A stretch of DNA of 64,000 bases from Culex pipiens pallens (Eukaryota; Arthropoda; Insecta; Diptera; Culicidae). Below are positions 12,194 to 24,104 of this stretch, one piece after another. Where the stretch lies: assembly GCF_016801865.2 (NCBI RefSeq), contig NC_068938.1, forward strand, positions 68,307,457-68,371,456. Direction: 5' to 3'. Every line of letters starts with the position of its first letter. The first letter of the stretch is position 1. The notes below the pieces were generated by a model that was given only the letters and a program-made list of their open reading frames with translations, searched no databases and was not told the DNA's origin. The position numbers and the translations under genes were made by a program.

Positions 12194-14160
12194 AATTGTC
12201 AAAATGAAATTGAAATTTGACAATTTGACAATTTGACAATTTGACAATTTGACAATTTGACAATTTGACAATTTGACAATTTGACATTTTGACATTTTGA
12301 CATTTTGACATTTTGACATTTTGACATTTTGACATTTTGACATTTTGACATTTTGACATTTTGACATTTTGACATTTTGACATTTTGACATTTTGACATT
12401 TTGACATTTTGACATTTTGACATTTTGACATTTTGACATTTTGACATTTTGACATTTTGACATTTTGACAATTTGACAATTTGACATTTTGACATTTTGA
12501 CATTTTGACATTTTGACATTTTGACATTTTGACATTTTGACATTTTGACATTTTGACATTTTGACAATTTGACATTTTGACATTTTGACATTTTGACATT
12601 TTGACATTTTGACATTTTGACATTTTGACATTTTGACATTTTGACATTTTGACATTTTGACATTTTGACATTTTGACATTTTGACATTTTGACATTTTGA
12701 CATTTTGACATTTTGACATTTTGACAATTTGACATTTTGACATTTTGACATTTTGACATTTTGACAATTTGACAATTTGACATTTTGACATTTTGACAAT
12801 TTGACAATTTGACAATTTGACAATTTGACAATTTGACAATTTGACAATTTGACAATTTGACAATTTGACAATTTGACAATTTGACAATTTGACAATTTGA
12901 CAATTTGACAATTTGACAATTTGACAATTTGACAATTTGACAATTTGACAATTTGACAATTTGACAATTTGACAATTTGACAATTTGACAATTTGACAAT
13001 TTGACAATTTGACAATTTGACAATTTGACAATTTGACAATTTGACAATTTGACAATTTGACAATTTGACAATTTGACAATTTGACAATTTGACAATTCGA
13101 CAATTTGACAATTTGACAATTTGACAATTTGACAATTTGACAATTTGACAATTTGACAATTTGACATTTTGACATTTTGACATTTTGACATTTTGACATT
13201 TTGACATTTTGACATTTTGACATTTTGACATTTTGACATTTTGACATTTTGACAATTTGACAATTTGACAATTTGACATTTTGACATTTTGACATTTTGA
13301 CATTTTGACATTTTGACATTTTGACATTTTGACATTTTGACATTTTGACATTTTGACATTTTGACATTTTGACATTTTGACATTTTGACATTTTGACATT
13401 TTGACATTTTGACATTTTGACATTTTGACATTTTGACATTTGGACATTTTGACATTTTGACATTTTGACATTTTGACATTTTGACATTTTGACATTTTGA
13501 CATTTTGACATTTTGACATTTTGACATTTTGACATTTTGACATTTTGACATTTTGACATTTTGACATTTTGACATTTTGACATTTTGACATTTTGACATT
13601 TTGACATTTTGACATTTTGACATTTTGACATTTTGACATTTTGACATTTTGACATTTTGACATTTTGACATTTTGACATTTTGACATTTTGACATTTTGA
13701 CAATTTGACATTTTGACATTTTGACATTTTGACATTTTGACAATTTGACAATTTGACAATTTGACAATTTGACAATTTGACAATTTGACAATTTGACAAT
13801 TTGACAATTTGACAATTTGACAATTTGACAATTTGACAATTTGACAATTTGACAATTTGACAATTTGACAATTTGACAATTTGACAATTTGACAATTTGA
13901 CAATTTGACAATTTGACAATTTGACAATTTGACAATTTGACAATTTGACAATTTGAAAATTTGACAATTTGACAATTTGACAATTTGACAATTTGACAAT
14001 TTGACAATTTGACAATTTGACAATTTGACAATTTGACAATTTGACAATTTGACAATTTGACAATTTGACAATTTGACAATTTGACAATTTGACAATTTGA
14101 CAATTTGACAATTTGACAATTTGACAATTTGACAATTTGACAATTTGACAATTTGACAAT
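12194..14160. repeat. Octanucleotide satellite, block 2, inverted (TTTTGACA/TTTGACAA)n
   Basis: After a turn at about 12194-12216 (a short AAATTGAAATTT-like sequence) the same octamer continues as its reverse complement for about 243 units. Two variants alternate in long homogeneous runs: ATTTTGAC-type (for example 12283-12470 and 13165-13740) and AATTTGAC-type (for example 12797-13164 and 13741-14160). Block 1 and block 2 form a long inverted repeat. The 650-658 codon minus-strand ORFs here are artefacts. Confidence 0.97.
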
Positions 14161-15623
14161 TTTACAATTTTACAATTTTACAATTTTACAATTTTACAAT
14201 TTTACAATTTTACAATTTTACAATTTTACAATTTTACAATTTTACAATTTTACAATTTTACAATTTTACAATTTTACAATTTTACAATTTTACAATTTTA
14301 CAATTTTACAATTTTACAATTTTACAATTTTACAATTTTACAATTTTACAATTTTACAATTTTACAATTTTACAATTTTACAATTTTACAATTTTACAAT
14401 TTTACAATTTTACAATTTTACAATTTTACAATTTTACAATTTTACAATTTTACAATTTTACAATTTTACAATTTTACAATTTTACAATTTTACAATTTTA
14501 CAATTTTACAATTTTACAATTTTACAATTTTACAATTTTAAAATTTTACAATTTTACAATTTACAATTTTACAATTTTACAATTTTACAATTTTACAATT
14601 TTACAATTTTACAATTTTACAATTTTACAATTTTACAATTTTACAATTTTACAATTTTACAATTTTACAATTTTACAATTTTACAATTTTACAATTTTAC
14701 AATTTTACAATTTTACAATTTTACAATTTTACAATTTTACAATTTTACAATTTTACAATTTTACAATTTTACAATTTTACAATTTTACAATTTTACAATT
14801 TTACAATTTTACAATTTTACAATTTTACAATTTTACAATTTTACAATTTTACAATTTTACAATTTTACAATTTTACAATTTTACAATTTTACAATTTTAC
14901 AATTTTACAATTTTACAATTTTACAATTTTACAATTTTACAATTTTAAAATTTTACAATTTTACAATTTACAATTTTACAATTTTACAATTTTACAATTT
15001 TACAATTTTACAATTTTACAATTTTACAATTTTACAATTTTACAATTTTACAATTTTACAATTTTACAATTTTACAATTTTACAATTTTACAATTTTACA
15101 ATTTTACAATTTTACAATTTTACAATGTTACAATTTTACAATGTTACAATTTTACAATTTTACAATTTTACAATTTTACAATTTTACAATTTTACAATTT
15201 TACAATTTTACAATTTTACAATTTTACAATTTTACAATTTTACAAATTTACAATTTTACAATTTTACAATTTTACAATTTTACAATTTTACAATTTTACA
15301 ATTTTACAATTTTACAATTTTACAATTTTACAATTTTACAATTTTACAATTTTACAATTTTACAATTTTACAATTTTACAATTTTACAATTTTACAATTT
15401 TACAATTTTACAATTTTACAATTTTACAATTTTACAATTTTACAATTTTACAATTTTACAATTTTACAATTTTACAATTTTAGAATTTTACAATTTTACA
15501 ATTTTACAATTTTACAATTTTACAATTTTACAATTTTACAATTTTACAATTTTACAATTTTACAATTTTACAATTTTACAATTTTACAATTTTACAATTT
15601 TACAATTTTACAATTTTACAATT
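14161..15623. repeat. Octanucleotide satellite, block 3 (TTTTACAA)n
   Basis: About 183 copies of TTTTACAA, which differs from the neighbouring TTTGACAA by one base. Block 2 changes to block 3 abruptly at 14161 without losing register. Slips of one base occur near 14562 and 14969. A 496-codon plus-strand ORF (FTILQFYN repeats) is an artefact of the period. Confidence 0.97.
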
Positions 15624-16559
15624 GCAACGGCCTTTGGATTTAACTATTACAATTGCTTGAAAGTTAAAATAATGAGAACCTGTAACAAGTGAAAAAAATG
15701 GACAGTAAAAATGTATCTACGTAGTTTTGGGATTGCTCCAAATCAAAACAAGCAGTAACCGTTGCTTAGGAACTGCCCCTTGTCAAAATCAAAACTCACA
15801 AATACTCGCACACACTCAGAGCAGCCGTCGCCGTCACTGACAGCCCAGCCGTCTTGCTCTTGTGATTTTTTATGGCGGTCGTGTGACGACAGAAATCAGC
15901 AAAAAACAGTTGGTTTTCGAATAAAATTGGAAAAACTCGGTCAATAATTATGTATTGTAAAGCAGGTAAGCTTTTATAATCGTTTTGAGACAAAAGAAAA
16001 GTCCAATTTGTGAGAATCATAAAGTAAAGTTAGAAAATTGATGTTTTTTGGTTTTGTTTTCAGGTTCGGCTGCTGATTCGGAAAACCTTCGGAATGCTGT
16101 TCGTGCTGATAGTGATGTCAAAAAACGCGGATTTGTCCACGACGAAGGATTTTCGGTGAGCTGATACCAGAACTCCGGCAGGAACAGGCAGGATAAATGA
16201 AATAATGTGTGGAATAGGTGAAAAGTGATGCTTTGGATAAAAAATCATGAATAAAAAAGTGAAATAATTAATTTCTACAGCTTTTATTTCGAAAAAGAAC
16301 AAGTAAAAGAAGAACGACTTTCTTGACACACACACACATACACACGCCATTAAAGCTCACCAATACATACACAAAAGACGGATAAACACAAATACCAATA
16401 AAAAATAGGTTTCCTTGTGTAAGTGTTTTCGGGTTTTAAGGCTTGAAATAATTCAAGCGGATTTCCCTCACAAGCTTCGAACGGGATTTCTCGCCTGTCC
16501 GTGCGTGGAGGCATTTCACGCGCGGTTCGAGAGGGATTCCGCACAAATTTCCTCCGATC
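15624..16559. other. Unassigned DNA
   Basis: Unique-looking sequence with a short CA-rich tract near 16326-16345. No recognisable exon or RNA gene. Confidence 0.5.
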
Positions 16560-17235
16560 TCGGTTGCGTGTATTTTTTAATCCGGCTGAAACTTTTTGAT
16601 GCCTTCGGTATGCATTTTGCATCATTAGTTCGTTCATATAATTTTCCGTACAAATTTGGCAGCTGTCCATACAAAAATGATATGTGGAAATTTAAAAATC
16701 TGTATCTTTTGAAGGAATTTTTTGATCGATTTGGTGTCTTCGGCAAAGTTATAGGTATGGACTACACTGAAAAAATATGATACACGGTAAAAAAAATTGG
16801 TGATTTTTTATTTAACTTTTTGTCACTAAAGCTTGATTTGCAAAAAAACATGATAAAACAAATAATAAAAAAAATAAAAATAGTGTTTTTTTGAAAATCA
16901 AGTTTTAGTGACAAAAAGTTAAATAAAAAATCACCATTTTTTTACCGTGTATCATATTTTTCCAGTGTAGTCCGTATCCATACCTACAACTTTGCCCAAG
17001 ACTTCAAATCGATCAAAAATTTCCTTCAAAAGATACAGATTTTTGAACTTTCATACATCGTTTTTGTATGGACAGCTGCCAAATTCGTATGGAAAATTAT
17101 ATGGACAAACTAATGATGCAAAATGGCTTCACTGGGCATACCAAAGGCACCAAAAAAGTTTCAGCTGGATTAAAAATGACAAAAATTAAAATTTAAGAAA
17201 AAATACCGATTTTGTAGAGAATTGCTCAATTGTAA
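16560..17235. repeat. Short foldback copy with long inverted arms
   Basis: The left arm (about 16570-16790) and right arm (about 16955-17180) are reverse complements over roughly 200 bp. Both contain the 'ttggcagctgtccatacaaa' block, the 'cttcggcaaagtt' block and the 'ggactacactg' block. Inner inverted blocks (gtgattttttatttaac / gttaaataaaaaatcac) surround an A/T-rich centre near 16860. A terminal 'gtagagaattgctc' lies at 17215-17230. No protein is encoded. Confidence 0.8.
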
Positions 17236-19430
17236 AAATACCCAGAAACTTTATGTTTTTTGTTCTAATTGATTATTACTTTTTACCATCTAACAAAAAG
17301 TCGAAAATTTATTTTTCATGAATTCAATACTCACACTCTTTTTTTTCGTATTATTTAACTTTCTTAATTCAAACATCAAATTCAAATTTCTGAAATTGAA
17401 ATTTTTCCGAGGCCTTCGAATAATCGAGTCTGGACGGTACAATCAAACCAAGAATTATTCCAAAAGAACCCCCATTTCATTTTCCAATTTCATCAAACTG
17501 CCACACAACCGAGTTGCCCCCCACACATTCATCATGTCACCCCGGCAGATGTCATTCCGAAAGAGAACCGAATTGAACCACTTGAGAACCAGCCAAACTC
17601 GCCGCACAAAAAGAGAAAAAAACCTGGTTATCAGACCCCAACTTGACGTGCGTGTTCGACGGCTCGCTATTGCCAGCAAAACTTGTCTATTTTGGCCACG
17701 ACTGTGCCCGCCAGCCGTGCGGAACTGTCTCGCAAGTTGCGCGGTAGAAAGAGGCCTCTTGACGGAGGTCTAGAGAAATGTCCCCAGACGGTGAATTTCG
17801 AGAGTTTGGGGGCCAGAAAGATCTTGAACTTCGCTAACGAGGTCGGGAAAGCTCTCTGGAGTCGTTGTTCCTGGTTTTTCTTTTGGATCGGCATTTCCAC
17901 TGCTGGAACAGAAAAGGATAAAAACTGCCGCACCCTGACACCTTGCTATTTAGGAAAACATTAATTTCGAGCCACGCTGAAAGAAACATAATATCATCAT
18001 CTAAAATGAAACCCCCAAAGCCAAACAGGCACCACACCCACGTGGTTTCTTAGACATCTATAAGGTAGTAGAGGGAGCGAGCAGTTTTTTACAAGTTTTC
18101 CCTGCAGGCACTACTAGCTGCTGCTGCTTGTGCCGAGAGTCGTCGTGGAAAAGTGTACGAATTTATTATGCAAAACCATATTTCCCCGTGGGGTTGCAAG
18201 TCGGCACTCATCCGCAACCAGCTGGGAAGAAGCTTCTGTAGAAAATTGTGGAAGAGTAGCATTGAAAACTGTGATTTTTGGTGGTGCATATTTTTTACCA
18301 GAAGGAACGCATTTCAGTGCAGTACAGACTCTGTCAGTATAACTCAGCATAATTACAAATAGCATAAAATATGTGTTAAGTTTCTGGTCTTTTATTTAAA
18401 TTAATTTTATAATTTTAAAAAAATTATGTGTGTTTCCGAGGTTTTTTTTTCTTCACAAAGCATTTTTGAAAAGCATTTTTTCGGAAATTACTAACTAAAT
18501 TCAAGAAGTGGGTTTAATCTTTTTTTTATCATTTGAAACAATTTTTGGATCAAATAGTTTTCTATAATATCTTAAAAAAAATTGAAAATTCCAATTGAAA
18601 ATCGGTCAGCAGAACGTGAAATTATTGGTAAGTATAATTTACTTCAGACTGGAAATATGCTTATGGAGCTTATTTATTTTTCTTTAAAAAGCAATTTTAA
18701 TCAAAATCTTGAAAAAAAATATTGGTTTGTACTAATGGCTGATATTTCAAAACACATAATGGCGCTTATGTCACACAGTAAAATCAATGAAAACTATATA
18801 TTTTGCTTGTAGATTGATGTTACAAAACAATGCAAAAGTTTGGAAACATATTAAATGCTGGCAGTAGCTGAAACAGTGGTGTAAGTGATAAAAATTAAAT
18901 TCTCATAGGGAATTATAAATATACGCCTTTTTTATTTTACTAAAATGTCTCTATCTTGGCTCTATCTGATAAAAACTAATTGTAAAAAAACAAAATTGTT
19001 CAGCAAATTGTTACTTACAAGATGATGGTATTAGTTTTTATGCCACATTTTTCTAAGATGGATTTTTTAGAGGAATTCGTAAAAATTTCAGGCAAAAAAA
19101 GTTATTTTTCCAACTTTAACATGCTGCCAATGAAAAATGACGGCTTCCTGGGTCAATATGAATACAGAAAATTATTGATAGGACTCTAAACTATGATTTA
19201 AAGTGATGTACGGGGTAATTTGAACGCATTTTTCAAGGTTTTAAAACAAATATGTTATTTTTTTATGAAAATAGACTGTTATTCAGTAAATCGCAAATCG
19301 CGGGTTCTAATCGATTTTTGGGAATTTATCGTTGTATGGAAACATTTTTCCGGTGCCAAAAACCTATTGAAATCCAGGTGAGTCTGAAGGTTTCCGGAAA
19401 TATCGCCTTTTTTAGAACACACTATTGAGC
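17236..19430. other. Unassigned DNA
   Basis: GC-richer stretches at 17440-17950 and 18050-18330 are flanked by AT-rich sequence. ORFs up to 151 codons overlap on both strands without recognisable domains. No repeat family seen elsewhere in the window was identified. Confidence 0.45.
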
Positions 19431-19670
19431 AACTCTCTACGAAATCGGCCGATTTCGACCATTTTTATTTTTTGTATATTTTTATTTGACTTAAACTTTG
19501 TGTGGGGCCTTCCCTATGACCAAATAAGCTTTTTTGCGTCATTGGTTCACCCATACAAGTCTCCATACAATTTTGGCTGCTGTCCATACAAAATAGGTAT
19601 GTAAATATTCAATCAGCTGTAACTTTTGAGTGAATTTTCTGATCAATTTGGTGTCTTCGGCAAAGTTGTA

Positions 19671-20092
19671 CACCCAAAACTGGGCAGCGCTTGTCCGAGA
19701 GAAAAATGGCCTCGAGTCGAGAGAATAGTGGAACCACTCACGGACACAGAGAACACAGCTCGAGATTGGCGAGAGAATTATTCTATCGAGGTTCATTTGC
19801 AAAAAAAGTTCATCCGTCAAAACAAAAATACCAAAAGTGTCGACTACGGGATTCGAACCAGAGACCTTTGACACACTAACTCAATGACTTAACTGCCTCG
19901 GCCACCACAGCTTGGTGAACAAGGAGTGGTCAGATGTCAATGTATGCAACTTGTTGGAGATTTATTGTTTCAATTAACAAATGAACTCATTTGTTATGGT
20001 GGTGTGCGTTGGTAGCACTATTCTCTCGATTTTGGCGCTGAGCCCTCAATAAATTTTGAGGCAACGATTCTCTCGACTCAGAATTTTGGGTG
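19671..20092. mobile_element. TA-flanked MITE (422 bp) inside the foldback arm
   Basis: The element starts CACCCAAAA and ends TTTTGGGTG, with TA on each side (19669-19670 and 20093-20094). The other arm of the host element reads aaagttgTAggta with no insert, so boundaries and TA duplication are supported by an in-window empty site. Subterminal inverted pieces (gagagaatagt / actattctctc) occur inside. TA duplication fits Tc1/mariner-type mobilisation. No transposase is present. Confidence 0.88.
19836..19912 (-). other. tRNA-like pol III promoter segment inside the MITE
   Basis: On the minus strand an A-box-like 'gtggccgaggcagttaag' is followed by a B-box match 'ggttcgaatcc' (about 19852-19862). 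The acceptor stem does not pair convincingly, so I read this as a tRNA-derived fragment or SINE head captured by the MITE rather than a tRNA gene. Confidence 0.6.
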
Positions 20093-20735
20093 TAGGTGTT
20101 GTTGAGGACTTTTGAGAAAAAAATTGGTACACGGAATAAAAAATTTGAATAAAAGATTTTTTCCAAAAATCACTATTTTTTCAAAAATTCATAACGCGGT
20201 GGCAGATTTTTTGACCATGTTTCTCTATGGCTCAAAAGTTGCGGATTTTTGTCCCCTAAAACATATCAAAAAATCTCGAAAATCAAAAAAATACGTATTT
20301 TGGGAAATTGAGTTTTAGTGAAAAAAAGTTGATAAAAAAATCTGCAATTTTTTTTCCGTGTGCCAATTTTTTTCTCAAAAGTCCTCAACAATACCTACAA
20401 CTTTGCCGAAGACACCAAATTGATCAGAAAATTCACTCAAAAGTTACAGCTGTTTGAATAATTCCATTTTTGTATGGACAGCAACCAAAATTGTATGGAG
20501 ACTTGTATGGGTGAACCAATCACACAAAAAAGCTTATTTGATCCTAGGGAAGGCCCCCAAAAAGTTTGAGCCAAATAAAAAAATACAAATAAAATCCATT
20601 TCCAGTTTTGGTAGAGAATTGCTCTATTGTGTACCATTTGTTTCTGAAAAATTTCAATCATAACCTTACAACTTTGCCAAAACACCAAATTGATCAGAAC
20701 TAATGATGGTAAATGGCTTCTTTTGACATAGGGAA

Positions 20736-20825
20736 TTAGAGCGTCAAATTTCCCTTGCCGGGAAAAAAATATTTCCCGTTTCCCGGGAAATTTGTTAATT
20801 TCCCGGGAATTCCCGAAATTCAAGC
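20736..20825. repeat. Fragment related to the hAT-like element at 28674-31371
   Basis: A short stretch carries 'tagagcgtcaaatttccc' and repeated 'tttcccgggaaattt' and 'cccgggaattcccg' motifs. The same motif style fills the ends of the 28674-31371 element, which starts TAGAGGGTGACGA. Probably an end fragment of a related non-autonomous element. Confidence 0.5.
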
Positions 20826-23800
20826 GGAAGTATACATTTTCCTAACTTTTTGGAACAATTTGTTTGAAAATGCTCTGAGAAATATAGATAAATGAAGAAA
20901 CTCAACATAATTTTGTTCAATTCAATTTATTGTTCAGTTTTGGTGTTGTTCATCAGATGATCAGAAAATTTGATATTAAGATTTATATCTGATAATATCA
21001 ATTTCTAAAGTATCTGGAAATAGAGTTTTCGATATTTAAATTTTGGTAAGCTTTTTAAGGAATAATTGATGTTATTTAATGAAAAAAGATAATAAACCTT
21101 TGATGCCGAAGCAAAATTAAGATTTTTTAAGTTTTTGTATACCATTTTTGAATGAGATGAAGCTTGAATCGGTATAATTCAATATTTTCAATAGGTTTGT
21201 GCAAGAAGAATTACTTCAATTCGTTTAATACCTAGTATTCATGAAATCACAATTTAGTTATGGTAAATAATGGAGCTCTGGTTCAAAAATGCAAAAAATC
21301 TAACTTTCTATAATAGAAAGCAACGATGTTCATTACATTGTTTGAGTTTGTATGCACAAATATATTTAGTTTTTTTTTCGAAGCAAAATATATAATGGAA
21401 AATTTTAATTCAAAGACGCCTATGAACTTTATAAAATCTCCCAAGACGAAACTCCAAATTCGCAGCAAAGAAGTTACATCGCACGATAACGAACAGTTTG
21501 GAGAGCTGACGGCAGCGAGGAAAAGCAAAAATTCAACTCTAATAACATCTTATCGAATGGACGTCTACCCATTTCCTGTGGGAAGTCCCTCCAATCCGCT
21601 GACCAGAAGAAGGAACAACTTCCCCCTCAGAGAACTTTCGTAATTGTAGAGTGCTTGTGGTCGACCGATGACGTTTGAAGTTTTTTTCGCCACAAGTTGA
21701 TTGAGTTCGATTGCCGTCGTACTGAGATGAAAATTCACTCAAGAGTCAGACTTTCCGTTGGGAAGAGTAGGAAAACAGCCAGAATTTTATCGCAGGAAGT
21801 TTGCAAATTGTCATAGAATCAACAAATTTCACATTTTTTTGGGCGATTCGGAAGTGCCACCTGGTGTTGATGATACCGATGATGGCTGAAGAAGACGAAG
21901 AAGAAGCAAACGCGTGCTGAATATAATTGGCCTTATTAGGAGGCATTTTTATTCATGACAACACTCGCCATTTTTCGGTGCGGCAGACATTTCTCGGCAA
22001 AATATTCCTGCTTCGTGCCTCTTGTTGTACTGTGACGTGTTGCTCCTTTCGTTACCAACGAGGCTAAGGATAACATAATTATTTCAGCAGTGTGTAAATT
22101 GCTTATCGGGAATTGTTTAGAGATGATCACATATTATATGTGGAAACACAGTTGAAGAAAAATAATTTTCTAATAAACATTACAATTTCCTGAAAATGAT
22201 CAATTTTGTGAAAGTGTAAATGAAATCTTGTCCTAGCAAGATTCTACTCAACGAGCCAGAAGAGTTATGAATCTACTATCCTTTGCAGTAGGAAGTTCTC
22301 AAATCACAAGGGAAATAATTTATCTGATGTTGGGCAGAACAATTGGATGGTTCGTGTATCCTCGTTAGCTGGTAGAAGCAGGCCGTTTCCTAGAACTGGA
22401 TGCTCTTGTGTGTAACATAATAATTAACAAACGCACATCGGCACGGACATGGTAAAGTTTATCAAATGGGATGCCGAGAAGATTAAATTCCAATTAGCAC
22501 CCAGCAAGATTAATCTGCCCAGGATGATGAAGTAGTTTTAGGCTGACGTGGGTAGATTTTATGTAGGAGGTATTATTTTGTATGAGTGGTTTACGTTAAA
22601 TTGATGTTTTTACATGAAGTTTACTAGGTCTTTTATAAGGTCTTCTTTGCCTTACAAGATATGGGTTTTCTATATGGACACAATACCATTAAACTTCAGT
22701 GATTCCACGCAAACCTCAAGGATCCAGATCCGATTTAGCTCAAACTTAGCATGAGAGTTCCTTTGCCAAAATAATTAGACCCGTATTTTTTGTGTGTTGC
22801 GATTAGGATGAACCTACAAAAAAATATATATCCAGAACGGCTGTATTAATTTTAATTTACCACGATTCAAAAGAAAAGTGATTAGTTGGGCTTCAATGAA
22901 AATATCAGTCATTTTAAAAACATAGCTGAATAGACTTGAAGATCATATGAAAACTTTGTTTGCTGATTTGAAGGTCACGGCACTAAAGCGCTCACAGCTG
23001 AAATGTGTTTCTATGATTTTTCTGAATATTTTACATAACCTATTCAAAAATGGCGAATATTCATACACAAGATTCGGTGAATAGATTTTTTTTAAATGTT
23101 ACCGGATTTCGGTATATCAGTCGAACTAAAAAACCACCACCACTTCTCCATAGAAATGAGTTCCCAGTACATTTTGCTGGAAACGCATGGTGCGTTATTT
23201 TCAATTAATGTACTGAATGCCGATATTTTTATTCCTAAAATTATATCTCAGAATCCTGTTAGTGCAAATTCACCATTAATGGATATGTTGCGTAAAACAT
23301 TCAAAAAATGCAAAGAAAAATATATTCAGCTGCTTTTCTTAGACCACTCTATTTTGAATAGCACAACTCTAATCGACGGACAAAAAAATATAGTACAATG
23401 TTAGCCATGGAACTCCCAAGCCTAGTTTAAGCCAAATCGAAGCACATTTGATTTGGATTCTGTTGGTTTGACTTGAAATCGGACTTGACTTGAAATGGAC
23501 AAAGTTTCGCCTAAATTAAAAAATACAAAAATAAATATCTTGAAAAAACTTCTGCAATTCTGCCCTTATTCCGTAAATTTGGCTGAAACTTGAAATATTC
23601 AATAATCTGTATCTTTTGGAGGAAATCCTGGACACCAAGTCTTGGGCAAAGTTGTAGGTAATTATTAGTACCAATCAGTAAAAATTTGCAGACGGAAAAG
23701 AAATATATTTTTAATTAATTTTTTTTTTCACATATTAAATTCCCAGAATTTGTTTTATCAGATTATTGATTTTCTTCAAGATGTGTTCAAAGACAAAAAC

Positions 23801-24104
23801 CTGCAACTTATGATTCATATAATTATTTGAAAACAAATGTTTTGTTTTTTTTCGAAAAAGTTTTTTTTTAATACAAAAGTTTTGTTTTTATAATTAAAAA
23901 TCCTACTAAATTTTTTAACAGCTGTTTAGAATGTATAATCAAATTTCCAATCGAAAAGTTTTCTACAGAAATTTTGCAAAAGCGCTGTTTCCGAAGAAAC
24001 AGCCTTTTATAGTTTTTCGACTTTTCAAAATTCTGTCCATGAGTTCATGGGTCCAGAACATATTATTTTGCAAAGTTCTGAAAATTTCTTATGACACATT
24101 CCGC
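20826..24104. other. Unassigned AT-rich DNA with a partial repeat
   Basis: No gene recognised. Near 23600-23665 a diverged foldback-family arm is visible ('aatctgtatcttttggagga' ... 'gggcaaagttgtaggta'). A 102-codon ORF at 23096-23404 has no recognisable domain. The rest appears unique or too degraded to place. Confidence 0.45.

Larger units (their letters stand above)
19431..20622. repeat. Foldback copy with a nested MITE
   Basis: Terminal inverted repeats of the form GAGCAATTCTCTAC begin at 19431 and end near 20622. The arms are reverse complements over about 230 bp ('cccatacaagtctccatac' to 'ggcaaagttgtaggt'). The inner part contains the family's 'attcataacgcgg' block. The left arm is interrupted by an insertion at 19671-20092. 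The right arm is uninterrupted and shows the pre-insertion sequence. Confidence 0.85.

Noticed and set aside
12167..14159. Three minus-strand ORFs of about 650-658 codons
   Set aside because: They lie wholly in the octanucleotide satellite. A stop-free 8 bp unit gives an 8-codon repeat open in every frame, so length carries no coding information.
14153..15692. Plus-strand ORFs of 496 and 183 codons (FTILQFYN repeats)
   Set aside because: Same artefact of the TTTTACAA octamer array; no initiation context or non-repetitive domain.
17318..17773. 151-codon plus-strand ORF
   Set aside because: It begins in a T-rich run translating as low-complexity hydrophobic sequence. ORFs of similar size overlap on the other strand, and no family was recognised.
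23096..23404. 102-codon ORF as a gene or retroelement remnant
   Set aside because: No motif such as a reverse transcriptase YxDD box or zinc knuckle; AT-rich surroundings give such ORFs by chance.
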